NCBI GenBank assembly: GCA_937927795.1
Contig: CALBSF010000238.1
Coordinates: 1 to 21,144, forward strand
Source: an uncultured Rickettsiales bacterium
GTDB lineage: Bacteria > Pseudomonadota > Alphaproteobacteria > Rickettsiales > UBA1997
Direction of reading: 5' to 3'
Length of the DNA: 21,144 bases
The notes beneath the pieces were generated by a model. That model made no database searches. It was given only the letters and a program-made list of their open reading frames with translations, and was not told the origin of the DNA. How positions within the stretch are numbered: the stretch's first letter is position 1; each line of letters opens with the position of its first letter. Position numbers and translations under genes: made by a program. Positions 1-7,378 of the stretch are shown piece after piece.

Positions 1-30
1 CTCTTTCCCTACACGACGCTCTTCCGATCT
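1..30. other. Illumina sequencing adapter remnant (non-genomic)
   Basis: All 30 bases match, as I remember it, the 3' end of the Illumina TruSeq universal/Read 1 adapter; the last ones read ACGACGCTCTTCCGATCT. Genomic sequence begins at base 31. This shows that the window starts at a contig end and that the assembly came from Illumina reads with incomplete trimming. The junction also creates a false stop codon for the first gene. Confidence 0.97.
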
Positions 31-574
31 ATTCTTCTTTGGTTTTTACCACCTCTTCTTTCTTAGCATTTAAAACTGGCTTTTCTTCTTTTTTTTCAAC
101 CGCCTTTTCCTCTTTTTCCTTCTTTAGTTCTTTAGGTTTTTCTTCTTTTTTTTCACTAACTTTTTCTTCCTTAATTTTTTTAACTTCCTTTACTTTTTCT
201 TCTATTTTTTTAACTGGCTTTGTTTCTTTTATCTTTTCTGCCACCTTGTCTTTTTTTTCTTTTACTTCCACTTTTTTAGGTTTTACTTGCTCAACTTTTT
301 TTGGCTTTTCTTTTACTTCATCTTTTTTGTCTTTAATTGGCGATTTTTCCTTTTTTATCTCTTCTTTTTTTACCTCTGGCTTTACTTCCTCTTCTTTCTT
401 AGGCTTAACCTCTTCTATGGCCTTCGTTTCTTGATTTTCACCATTTAAAGTTACCAAACTAATTGTGATTTCCTTTACTTCTTCTTCCTTAAAAATTTTT
501 AAATTAAAATTAAAATAAATAACCGCGATCAAAATTAAGTGAAACAGCAATGAATATATAATATTCTTAATCAT
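31..574 (-). CDS. tolA: TolA-like envelope protein, 3' end missing at the contig end
   Basis: The first 181 residues of a probable TolA, the inner-membrane protein that links the TolQR motor to the outer membrane through the periplasm. Residues 1 to about 27 are a single membrane anchor (MIKNIIYSLLFHLILIAVIY). From about residue 55 onward the chain is almost purely Lys/Glu/Val/Pro, as expected of the long helical TolA domain II. The start overlaps the tolR stop (ATGA, 571-574), which implies translational coupling. The apparent TAG stop at 29-31 uses two adapter bases and one genomic base, so it is an artefact; the globular C-terminal domain lies beyond the contig. TonB is the main alternative, because that domain, which would decide, is missing. 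The TolR neighbour favours TolA. Confidence 0.75.
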
Positions 575-990
575 TCTTTAACATTAACAACTAAAGCAAC
601 TTGTGAAAATCCGGTGAGATTAATTTTATTTACAACATCCATAACGCGGCCATAATCAAGGCTTTTATCAGCTCTAACACTAATTCTGCTGCTTAAATCA
701 CCATTAGTAACTTTCAGTAAAAACTCAGGCAAATGACCCAATTTAACCGGCTCATCTTGCAAAAACACCGCCCCATCTTCTTTAATTGAAACCACAATTG
801 TCAAAACTTTTTGATTATCAGGGTTTGAAACTCCTTTTGGCAAGTCAACATTGATATTACTAGTCATCATTGGAGCTGCCACCATAAAAATAATCAACAA
901 AACCAACAATACATCAACAAATGGAGTAATATTAATATCACTCATCGCTTGACGCTTCTTATGATTTTTTGGTTGAAAACTATGACCCAT
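571..990 (-). CDS. tolR: TolR/ExbD-family proton-channel subunit
   Basis: A 139-residue biopolymer transport protein of the ExbD/TolR family. With TolQ it forms the inner-membrane proton channel that energises TolA and outer-membrane constriction. A short basic cytoplasmic N-terminus is followed by the family motif SDINITPFVDVLLVLLIIFM, with the proton-path aspartate at residue 26 inside the only membrane helix (about 22-42). The periplasmic domain follows. The wording 'APMMTSNINVDLPKG' after the helix resembles alphaproteobacterial TolR more than ExbD. It starts 6 bases after lolA ends and overlaps the next gene by 4 bases. A tolQ gene would normally sit directly upstream; here lolA occupies that place. 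Confidence 0.85.
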   Translation of the reverse strand: MGHSFQPKNHKKRQAMSDINITPFVDVLLVLLIIFMVAAPMMTSNINVDLPKGVSNPDNQKVLTIVVSIKEDGAVFLQDEPVKLGHLPEFLLKVTNGDLSSRISVRADKSLDYGRVMDVVNKINLTGFSQVALVVNVKE

Positions 991-996
991 TTAAAG

Positions 997-1629
997 CTAT
1001 TGTAATTCTTTATTTTTAATAACAAAAAGACTATTTGAAATTGGACTGACAAAATCAGTATTTACAAGGCTAACCTTGGTTACCTGATCTAAATCACTCT
1101 TAACTTCCATTTTAATAAATTCCAAAGGATTAGTTTTAAAAATTAAACTAAATTGTCCAGCATCTCTACGATTTTTTTTAACTAAAGAAATTTTAATTTG
1201 ATTTTGACTTTTTTCAACTCCTGTAATTTCAACATCTTTAGCGGCAAAAGAAATATTTGATCTAGTTAAAAGTGATGCCGGAGTAGTATTGGTACTAAGA
1301 TATGAAGTTTCTTCTAACTCCACATCGCTGTAGGCTAAAACCGATCCATTAACCGTAATTATAATTTTTGGCTGCGCTAAATATTCAATTCGCATTTTTC
1401 CAGGACGAGATAAATAAAACTTCCCCTCAAGCTTACTGCCATCAACATCTTGAATGAATCTTGCTGAAAGATTTTTAATATTATTTAAATAAGTTTCAAT
1501 TTGGGTTAATTCTATAGCATATTTTTCTAAGAAATTTTCCGCCGCAAAAGCGTTAAACACTGAAAAATAACCAAGCAAAGCAAATAAAACAAAGCTTTTA
1601 CTAATTTTTAGCATAATAAATTTTTTCAT
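997..1629 (-). CDS. lolA: Outer-membrane lipoprotein carrier protein LolA
   Basis: LolA is the periplasmic chaperone that carries lipoproteins from the LolCDE transporter to the outer membrane. The 210-residue product begins with a signal peptide (basic start, hydrophobic core about residues 11-27, cleavage likely after FNAFA, before AENF). After it come typical LolA features: 'LSARFIQ' near residue 54 and 'GKFYLSRPGKMRIEY' around 69-83, the fold's first beta strands. The ATG at 1629 overlaps the end of the upstream symporter gene by 29 bases; a second ATG five codons later (1614) would still overlap it. Neither start has a convincing Shine-Dalgarno sequence. The gene is probably co-transcribed with the symporter and tolR-tolA. 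Confidence 0.85.
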   Translation of the reverse strand: MKKFIMLKISKSFVLFALLGYFSVFNAFAAENFLEKYAIELTQIETYLNNIKNLSARFIQDVDGSKLEGKFYLSRPGKMRIEYLAQPKIIITVNGSVLAYSDVELEETSYLSTNTTPASLLTRSNISFAAKDVEITGVEKSQNQIKISLVKKNRRDAGQFSLIFKTNPLEFIKMEVKSDLDQVTKVSLVNTDFVSPISNSLFVIKNKELQ

Positions 1630-2821
1630 TTAATCCATCCTCACTTTTATCAATAATTAAAGTAATTGCAGCATCTCCAGTGATATTAATTGTTGTTCTA
1701 ATCATATCTAAAATTCGATCAATCCCAAGAATCAAGCCAATGCCTTCAAGTGGCAAGCCAACTGAGTTAAGAGCCATACTCATAAAAATAATTGAACCAC
1801 TAGGAATTCCTGCCGCCCCAATTGAACCAAGAGTGCAGCTTAAAACTAATATCGCATAATTAGCAAAAGTTAAATCAATTCCATAGGCTTGTGCAAAAAA
1901 CACCGAACAAATTCCAAGGTAAATAGCGGTTCCATCCATATTAACACAAACTCCAAGTGGCAATAAAAAATCAGAACTACTTTTAGAAACACCAATTTTT
2001 TCTTGCAATTCCTTCATCGCCGTTGAAAGAGTAGCCTTACTGCTGCTAGTGCTAAAGGCAATTGACTGGGTAAATAAAATTTTACGATAAAAAGGAAGCG
2101 GCGAAATTCTAGCAAAAACTAAAATCAATATTCCAAAAATTAAATATTGCACAACGCAGGCAAAAAGAACCACAAAAATCAAATCAGTCAAAGAAATTAA
2201 TACATCAATTCCTTGAGTTCCAACCATCCAAGCAATAAATCCAAAAACCCCCATTGGCGCTAATTTTATTATCAAATCAATCATCTTAAAGAAAATTGCA
2301 GCCGATGATTGAATTAACTCTTTTACATTATTAGCTTTTGAGCCAACTAAATTAATCGCTATTCCAGTAAAAATTGCAAAAATAATCGTTTGCAAAAAAC
2401 CATCAAAAACCATTGACCTTAAAGGATTAGTAGGAATTAAATCAAATAAAAAATCTCCAATTTCTGGAATCGGCTTATTTGCCGCCGTTTCTAAACCACC
2501 TAAACTTGATAACCCACTTAAATCAATCCCAACACCAGGTTTAAAAATAGTTGCCGCAACAAGACCAATAATAACCGCAAAAACAGCGGTCAAAATATAA
2601 GCCAAAAATCCTTTAATTCCTATTCTAGTAAAATTTGCCTTACTGCTAATTGAAGTAATGCCTGAAAGAATCGCAAAGAAAATCAGAGGTATAATAACCA
2701 TCTTGATCAAACTTAAAAATATATCACCAAATATTTTTAAACACGCAGCATCTTCCTTCAAGATAAATCCAACAAATACGCCCAAGAAAAGAGCTATAAC
2801 AACCTGCTGCCAAAGTTTCAT
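1601..2821 (-). CDS. Glutamate/aspartate-type dicarboxylate/amino acid:cation symporter (DAACS/SLC1 family)
   Basis: A 406-residue inner-membrane transporter of the GltP/DctA family, which takes up acidic amino acids or C4-dicarboxylates with H+ or Na+. Visible hallmarks are the serine-rich hairpin HP1 (STSSSKATL, 257-265), NMDGT in TM7 (294-298), HP2 (GIPSGS, 338-343) and the TM8 segment DRILDMIRTTINITGDA (368-384). In TM8 the spacing Asp368, Asp372, Arg375, Asn379 matches GltPh Asp390, Asp394, Arg397, Asn401, the residues that bind aspartate. This favours glutamate/aspartate over plain dicarboxylates; the substrate is inferred. It is the first gene of the lolA-tolR-tolA cluster. Uptake of host amino acids would fit a host-associated lifestyle. 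Confidence 0.88.
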   Translation of the reverse strand: MKLWQQVVIALFLGVFVGFILKEDAACLKIFGDIFLSLIKMVIIPLIFFAILSGITSISSKANFTRIGIKGFLAYILTAVFAVIIGLVAATIFKPGVGIDLSGLSSLGGLETAANKPIPEIGDFLFDLIPTNPLRSMVFDGFLQTIIFAIFTGIAINLVGSKANNVKELIQSSAAIFFKMIDLIIKLAPMGVFGFIAWMVGTQGIDVLISLTDLIFVVLFACVVQYLIFGILILVFARISPLPFYRKILFTQSIAFSTSSSKATLSTAMKELQEKIGVSKSSSDFLLPLGVCVNMDGTAIYLGICSVFFAQAYGIDLTFANYAILVLSCTLGSIGAAGIPSGSIIFMSMALNSVGLPLEGIGLILGIDRILDMIRTTINITGDAAITLIIDKSEDGLNEKIYYAKN

Positions 2822-2836
2822 ATATTTAAATACGAG

Positions 2837-2842
2837 ATTATA
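2837..2842 (-). promoter_or_regulatory. Possible -10 box for the symporter/lolA/tol cluster
   Basis: On the minus strand this reads TATAAT, a perfect -10 consensus, 15 bases before the symporter ATG at 2821. No good -35 box is seen 16-18 bases upstream, so the transcript leader would be very short and the call rests on the -10 alone. Confidence 0.35.
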
Positions 2843-2879
2843 AATGAGAAATGATTTTTATTTAGGAAAATTAATCTTA

Positions 2880-3040
2880 GGCATTGTTAACAAAGGTTAT
2901 TATATTTAAGATTTTGACATATTTTTAGCGCTTTTTTAATAAAATTGCGATAAATATCTGGATATATTTTGAGTAATTTTATTAAAAAATAAGCAAAAAT
3001 AGGGCTAAATATCAATATAATAACCTTTGTTAACAGTGCC
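2880..3040. mobile_element. 161-bp palindromic MITE-like element A
   Basis: Bases 2876-2906 and 3014-3044 are inverted copies of a 31-bp sequence with one mismatch; the core reads GTTAACAAAGGTTATTATAT. The interior also pairs imperfectly (for example TTTTTTAATAAAATT against its complement), so the whole segment can fold into one long hairpin centred near 2960. If the flanking TA dinucleotides (2878-2879 and 3041-3042) are target duplications, the element is 161 bp. It has no coding capacity, as expected of a MITE moved in trans by a transposase that is not in this window. It fills much of the 378-base gap between the symporter and the broken P-loop gene. The remainder (3046-3199) shows only A+T-rich sequence with no recognisable gene. 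Confidence 0.7.
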
Positions 3041-3199
3041 TAAGAGTAACAATATCTAAGCGACCATACAAGCTCTATAAAATAATGTCAAATTTTAGTT
3101 GATTACACCAAATAATACTACACTTGGTCAAAATTATACCACTCTAGTTCATTCTTGCTTTTGTTTTTGCATTTTTGCAGCCCATAAATTAAATATAAA

Positions 3200-4516
3200 T
3201 TATTCTCTTCCAATAAATGGTGAGGCGCCAGCTAACTGAGCGGCCTTAATTATTTGTGCAGTTGGACTCGGACTATCTGGGGTTAAAGATTTATCAGTTG
3301 ATAAATCAATAATTCTTTTGGCGATTTGAACTGTTGCTGCTGCAGAATCGTGCTGATAAACGCTGTCGGGATCTCCTTTTGCAGCAATTGCCACCAAATC
3401 CTCCCCACCATCGCCAATTCCCATTTTTGCCATCATCTGTTTGGCTTGATCAATGGTGGTTAAAATAATTCCACCTTCACCAATTTTATCCACGCCAAAT
3501 TCTGTAACCGCCTCAGTCAAATCACTTCTAGCAATTGCTCCAATAGTTCTATCCTCACCACCAGCGGCTCGGTAAAGATTAGTATATACCAAAACCTAAA
3601 TCTATACTCCCATTTTTACTAAGGATTTTTGAGGAAAAATTAAAACTTCTCAAAGCCATTGTGGACTGACCCACTATGGCTTTGAGAAGTTTTAATTTTT
3701 ACCAAAAAGACGAAGTAAAAATGAGAGTATAGATTTAGGTTTTGGTATATTGCTCAAAGGGGAAAATTCCGTCGCGCTTATCATCTGGATTTCCGCCATC
3801 CGCTAAAGCCTTGCGATTTCTTTCATGCATTCTAGCAGCTAATTCTTTTGGAGGAACGTGAATAAAAACAATTTGTGCGGGACAAGAAAATTCTTCTTCC
3901 CTACAGCATTCTTCAAATTTCTCAATAATATTTTCTCTTGAGGAGGGAGCTAAGTCCAGGATTGACGGCTTTCCCGCCTTGGAATCCAAAATCGCTTCTC
4001 TAAAAATTAACTTATCGGCGTCTAAACCTCCCATGACATCTTTTTATCTAGAAATTCCTGATGTCGATCTTTGGCCAGCAAGAATAAATCATCCAGCATT
4101 TCCCGAGTATAAATTCCACCAGTAGCGGCAATAAAATCATCAACCGCTAGACCATAAGAATCTTCATTTTCCAAGGATAATTCATGACCCTCTATTGATA
4201 ATTTATTGCAAAAAATTGCCGCGGGCATTCTTGCTACAAAGGGATTCTTACCATCAATTTCTGCAAATAATGGATGCGCTATGATTCGTTGAAATCTAAC
4301 ATCGTCTTTTAAAAGGTCGAGATAAAAAGCATCTAATTTTTCTGTAATTTTATATCTATCATGGGCAAGATCAGTGCCATTGACTTGCCAATCCATTCTT
4401 GATTCCTCGGGTAACTCAGCATTTTGCCTTAAAATCTCCCCAACAATTGTAGATTTTCCAGCGGTAGAAGTGCCAATTAACAAAACAATTGAGGCGGTTG
4501 CGACTTCTCTTCCCAT
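3200..4516 (-). pseudogene. Broken P-loop kinase-like gene (one frameshift plus a MITE insertion)
   Basis: Three reading-frame pieces belong to one gene: 4516-4022, 4034-3735 and 3592-3200. The first contains a Walker A motif, GTSTAGKST (residues 15-23), like those of small-molecule kinases and zeta-toxin/chloramphenicol-phosphotransferase-type P-loop proteins. The second has an Arg-rich segment (HVPPKELAARMHERNRKA) that could be a kinase lid. The middle join needs one extra A in a 5-base A run (plus strand T run 4041-4045), giving ...EFLDKKDVMGGLDADK. The second join needs removal of 163 bp (palindromic element plus one TA), giving ...FPFEQYTNLYRAAGG. The repaired gene would encode 384 residues. 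G+C is clearly higher than in its neighbours (about 28 of 60 bases in 3781-3840), suggesting recent acquisition. I do not recognise the exact family; substrate and function are unknown. Confidence 0.78.
3587..3747. mobile_element. 161-bp palindromic MITE-like element B, inserted in a gene
   Basis: This is an almost perfect end-to-end palindrome. Outer arms 3584-3620 and 3714-3750 match over 37 bp with one mismatch (TACCAAAACCTAAATCTATA near the end). The inner arms, with AATTAAAACTTCTCAAAGCC, continue with few mismatches to a 6-base loop ACTGAC at 3665-3670. TA dinucleotides at 3585-3586 and 3748-3749 fit a TA target duplication, as made by IS630/Tc1-mariner-type transposases. Because the site is TA-rich, a 4-bp ATAT duplication around a 159-bp element is equally possible. 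No coding capacity. It introduces a TAA stop into the host gene at 3735-3737. Confidence 0.85.
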
Positions 4517-4604
4517 AAGATTTTAATTTGTTAAATAATATATTTGACCTGGATAAGTTTAGCTATTTGATAAATTAATAATCAAATTTTTACCAACAAA
4601 TTCC

Positions 4605-5063
4605 TTAAAAAATACCCTGAACATACCAATTTGAAGCTATCGCCAACTTCTCTTCTCTTAAAAAGTTATTTTTTTCTTCATCATCCGATCCGCTTACTAC
4701 AAGGATTTGTTTAGCGTTTTTACTTTTAGCAATTTTTTTAATTTCAGTAATTAATTCACCACCAACACTTGACCATAAAGATTCTTTTGCAACGCAAAAA
4801 TCATCAATCATCAAAGTTAATCCAGCATCATAAACCTCAGGTGGGGTAATTAATTTTCCGATTATAAAACCATTTTTATTTTCATCAGCTAGAGCAATTA
4901 TATCATCTTGCTCCAATAATTCCTCAAACCATTCAGCTTGAATTTCATCAGAATTTTTGGCCATTTTCCAAAATTGCTTTTGATATTTTTCGTAAGCAGT
5001 TCTTTTTGAATGACTCAAATTAACCATCCAAACTATGTCTGATTTTACAGCCTTTCTAATCAT
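4605..5063 (-). CDS. GNAT-family N-acetyltransferase
   Basis: A 152-residue protein with the look of a GNAT acetyltransferase: MIRKAVKSDIVWMVNLS at the start (strand 1/helix 1), a central 'GFIIGKLITPP' strand, 'LMIDDFCVAKESLWSSVGGELI' where the acetyl-CoA loop is normally found (the usual Arg/Gln-x-x-Gly-x-Gly/Ala is degenerate, SSVGGEL), then a C-terminal beta-alpha-beta segment. The start overlaps the stop of the upstream phosphotransferase (ATGA, 5060-5063), so the two are translationally coupled. It is the last gene of the nrdB-to-GNAT operon. The substrate cannot be deduced. Confidence 0.7.
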   Translation of the reverse strand: MIRKAVKSDIVWMVNLSHSKRTAYEKYQKQFWKMAKNSDEIQAEWFEELLEQDDIIALADENKNGFIIGKLITPPEVYDAGLTLMIDDFCVAKESLWSSVGGELITEIKKIAKSKNAKQILVVSGSDDEEKNNFLREEKLAIASNWYVQGIF

Positions 5064-5935
5064 GAGGTTGCCAAAATATTTTCTAAAATCTTAAACCAAT
5101 ATAAATAATAATCTAACTTTTCATCACAATTTACAATCTCAAAACACGCCTTCCATAAAGCCCAGGCTCTAGCTCTAAGCCAAGTATTTTGATCTAAATT
5201 TAATTCTGTTTTAAATATTTCTGCAGATTTTTTATCAAAAAAATTCCAGTAAAGAACCAAATCGCAAGCAGGATCACCAATTGCCATGCCGCCAAAGTCA
5301 ATAATAGCATTAATTTTTTTACCTTTAAGCAAAATATTGCCAATTGCTAAATCTCCGTGAATCCAAACTGGTTCCTTTTCCCACCTTGAATTCATTGCCT
5401 CTTCCAAGATTAGCAAAGCCTTATTACTATCAATTATATTTTTTAATTTTTGGATATTTTCTTTTGCATCTTCCTTATAAACCTCAATATGAAGACCGCG
5501 ACAAAAATTATGTATTCCCGCTTTTGGCGCACCCTTGGTATTAATTTTATGCAATTCTTTAATAAAACTTGCTAAATCTTTAGCAATTCCTTCCAAATTA
5601 AGTTCATTTTTTGGAATCTGATTTAGTGATTTACCATCAATCCACTCATAAATCGACCAATTATATGGATAATATTTTGAAGGATTTCCCAAGTGAATTG
5701 GTCGCGGAATTTTAAGAGAAATAAAAGGCGCTAATTTTGGCAACCATTCTTGCTCAATCATTACTTTAGCTGCATATTTTTCAGCACTTGGCAGCCTTAC
5801 CATCATTTTATCACCTAAGCGAAATGTTCGATTATCATGGCCCTGATTATCGACCGACTTTATTTCAAGATCAGAATATTGCAAAAATTGCTGTTTAATA
5901 ATAGCTTTTACTAGTTCTAAATTAATCTCAAGCAT
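5060..5935 (-). CDS. APH-fold (aminoglycoside phosphotransferase family) kinase
   Basis: A 291-residue member of the APH/choline-kinase-like family, which transfers phosphate from ATP to a hydroxyl on a small molecule. Visible motifs are MVRLPS (45-50, N-lobe strand with the region of the ATP-contacting lysine), the Brenner catalytic loop HGDLAIGN (193-200, Asp195 and Asn200) and the metal-binding IDFGG (212-216, Asp213). The ATG at 5935 was preferred to an upstream in-frame start near 6001 because 'MLEINLELVKAIIKQQF' matches the family's usual N-terminus and AAGGAGG lies 15 bases before it, inside the end of cysE. Neighbours are cysE and a GNAT gene. The natural substrate is unknown; drug resistance should not be assumed from family membership. 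Confidence 0.82.
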   Translation of the reverse strand: MLEINLELVKAIIKQQFLQYSDLEIKSVDNQGHDNRTFRLGDKMMVRLPSAEKYAAKVMIEQEWLPKLAPFISLKIPRPIHLGNPSKYYPYNWSIYEWIDGKSLNQIPKNELNLEGIAKDLASFIKELHKINTKGAPKAGIHNFCRGLHIEVYKEDAKENIQKLKNIIDSNKALLILEEAMNSRWEKEPVWIHGDLAIGNILLKGKKINAIIDFGGMAIGDPACDLVLYWNFFDKKSAEIFKTELNLDQNTWLRARAWALWKACFEIVNCDEKLDYYLYWFKILENILATS

Positions 5936-5945
5936 AGGATAATTT

Positions 5946-6446
5946 TCAAACCTCCTTCGCCACTTCAGACACAACCACCCTGCCCTCACCCACATCTTCA
6001 ATTACAATAGCCCCAGACCCAATTTTTGCGCCCTTTCCAATCGTAATTGCCCCGAGTATTATCGCCCCAGCACCAATAACCACATCATCTTCAATAGTTG
6101 GATGTCTTTTTATCTTCTCAAGCGATCTTCCACCCAAAGTAACCCCCTGATAAATCGTAACATTATCACCAATAATCGCAGTCTGCCCAATCACTACTCC
6201 AAAGCCATGATCGATAAATAAATTTTTACCAATTTTAACTTTTGGATGAATCTCAATTCCGGTTAAAATTCGACCAATATAAGAAATAAAACGCGGCAAA
6301 ATTGGAACATTAATTTTATCCAAAAAATGACTCAACTTATGCAATAAAACCGCGTGAACTCCAGGATAACACAAAATTATTTCCAAATAACTTTTAGCCG
6401 CCGGATCTTTTTTCTTAATATTTTCTAAAAATTCCAGATTAATCAA
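5946..6446 (-). CDS. cysE: Serine O-acetyltransferase, short form
   Basis: Acetylates L-serine with acetyl-CoA to O-acetylserine, the first step of cysteine synthesis. The 166-residue chain has a short helical N-terminus with 'DPAAKSYLEIILCYPG' (Asp14), then the left-handed beta-helix: 'IEIHPKVKIGKNLFIDHGFG' with the catalytic Asp79-His80 pair, 'IGDNVTIYQGVTLGG' and His115 (KRHP), matching E. coli Asp157/His158/His193. The start is TTG at 6446: no ATG is available after the in-frame stop at 6459-6461, and the TTG overlaps the cysK stop (TTGA), implying coupling. The C-terminus (VSEVAKEV) lacks the terminal Ile that binds CysK in the E. coli cysteine synthase complex, so complex formation is doubtful. 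Confidence 0.9.
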   Translation of the reverse strand: MINLEFLENIKKKDPAAKSYLEIILCYPGVHAVLLHKLSHFLDKINVPILPRFISYIGRILTGIEIHPKVKIGKNLFIDHGFGVVIGQTAIIGDNVTIYQGVTLGGRSLEKIKRHPTIEDDVVIGAGAIILGAITIGKGAKIGSGAIVIEDVGEGRVVVSEVAKEV

Positions 6447-7375
6447 ACTACAATATCCTCAAATAAAATTGACGACAAATATCTTTCCCCGTAAGAAGGA
6501 AGAATAAAAACAATTAATTTTCCTTCATTTTCTTTACGATTTGCAACCTCTAAAGCCGCATAAGCAGCAGCTCCAGAAGAAATTCCACATAAAATTCCTT
6601 CCTCCAAAGCCATTCTTCTAGCCGTTTTAACCGCATCTTCATTTGAAACTTGAATCACTTCATCAACTAATTTCATATCTAAAATTTGCGGAATAAAACC
6701 CGCGCCAATTCCTTGAATTTTATGAGGCCCGGCTTGCCCGCCAGAAAGAACTGGACTAGCTTTAGGCTCAACCGCAATTGCTTTAAAATTAGGATTTTTT
6801 TCTTTAATCACCGAAGAAACTCCAGTAATGGTTCCGCCCGTTCCAACGCCAGCAATTAAAATATCAATTTTACCATCCGTATCATTCCAAATCTCTTGCG
6901 CCGTGGTTCTTTGGTGCATTTCAACATTATCCAAATTATTAAATTGCTGCAAAATAACTGAATCTTTAATTTCTTTATTTAACTCTTCCGCCTTTGCTAT
7001 TGCACCCTTCATTCCTTTGGCTCCTTCAGTTAAAACCAATTCAGCTCCATATGCCTTAAGCAACTTCCTGCGCTCAATAGACATGGTTTCCGGCATAGTT
7101 AAAATCAAACGATAACCTTTAATTGCCGCAATAAAAGCCAAAGAAATCCCAGTATTTCCCGAAGTTGGCTCAATTAAAACGGTTTTGCCCGGAGTAATCG
7201 CGCCGCGCCTTTGAGCCGCCTCAACCATGTTAGCTGCAGCCCTATCCTTCACCGAATTTGAAGGATTATAATATTCTAATTTAGCAACTACTCTTGCCTT
7301 AGAATTGTTCATTTTATTGATTTGAACTAGCGGCGTATTACCAACCAACTCAATTAAATTATTTGCTATTTTCAT
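6443..7375 (-). CDS. cysK: Cysteine synthase (O-acetylserine sulfhydrylase)
   Basis: A PLP enzyme that makes cysteine from O-acetylserine and sulfide in the cytoplasm. Its 310 residues show all the key sites: the PLP lysine Lys43 in NPSNSVKDR, the substrate-carboxylate loop TSGNTG (71-76), the phosphate-binding loop GVGTGGT (176-182), HKIQGIGAGF (218-227) and the PLP pyridine-contacting serine region GISSGAA (264-270). It lies 3 bases after the ModA-like gene and overlaps cysE by 4 bases, so the two steps of the pathway are co-translated. CysM or cystathionine beta-synthase-like enzymes are less likely given the length and the QGIGAGFIP segment. Confidence 0.93.
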   Translation of the reverse strand: MKIANNLIELVGNTPLVQINKMNNSKARVVAKLEYYNPSNSVKDRAAANMVEAAQRRGAITPGKTVLIEPTSGNTGISLAFIAAIKGYRLILTMPETMSIERRKLLKAYGAELVLTEGAKGMKGAIAKAEELNKEIKDSVILQQFNNLDNVEMHQRTTAQEIWNDTDGKIDILIAGVGTGGTITGVSSVIKEKNPNFKAIAVEPKASPVLSGGQAGPHKIQGIGAGFIPQILDMKLVDEVIQVSNEDAVKTARRMALEEGILCGISSGAAAYAALEVANRKENEGKLIVFILPSYGERYLSSILFEDIVV

Positions 7376-7378
7376 TAA

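Noticed and set aside
39..434. Long open frame on the plus strand rich in Ser/Phe
   Set aside because: It is the antisense of the Lys/Glu-rich part of tolA; AAA/GAA codons read backwards give TTT/TTC and lack stops. No protein-like pattern.
2880..3040. IS6/IS26-type element, because one arm reads GGCACTGTTAACAAA, like the IS26 end GGCACTGTTGCAAA
   Set aside because: The likeness is limited to about 12 bases, there is no 8-bp target duplication and no transposase; the TA-flanked palindrome fits a MITE better.
5936..6001. 22-residue N-terminal extension of the APH kinase
   Set aside because: It overlaps cysE in another frame, its sequence (MKMWVRAGWLCLKWRRR) is unlike the family, and AAGGAGG precedes the internal ATG at 5935.
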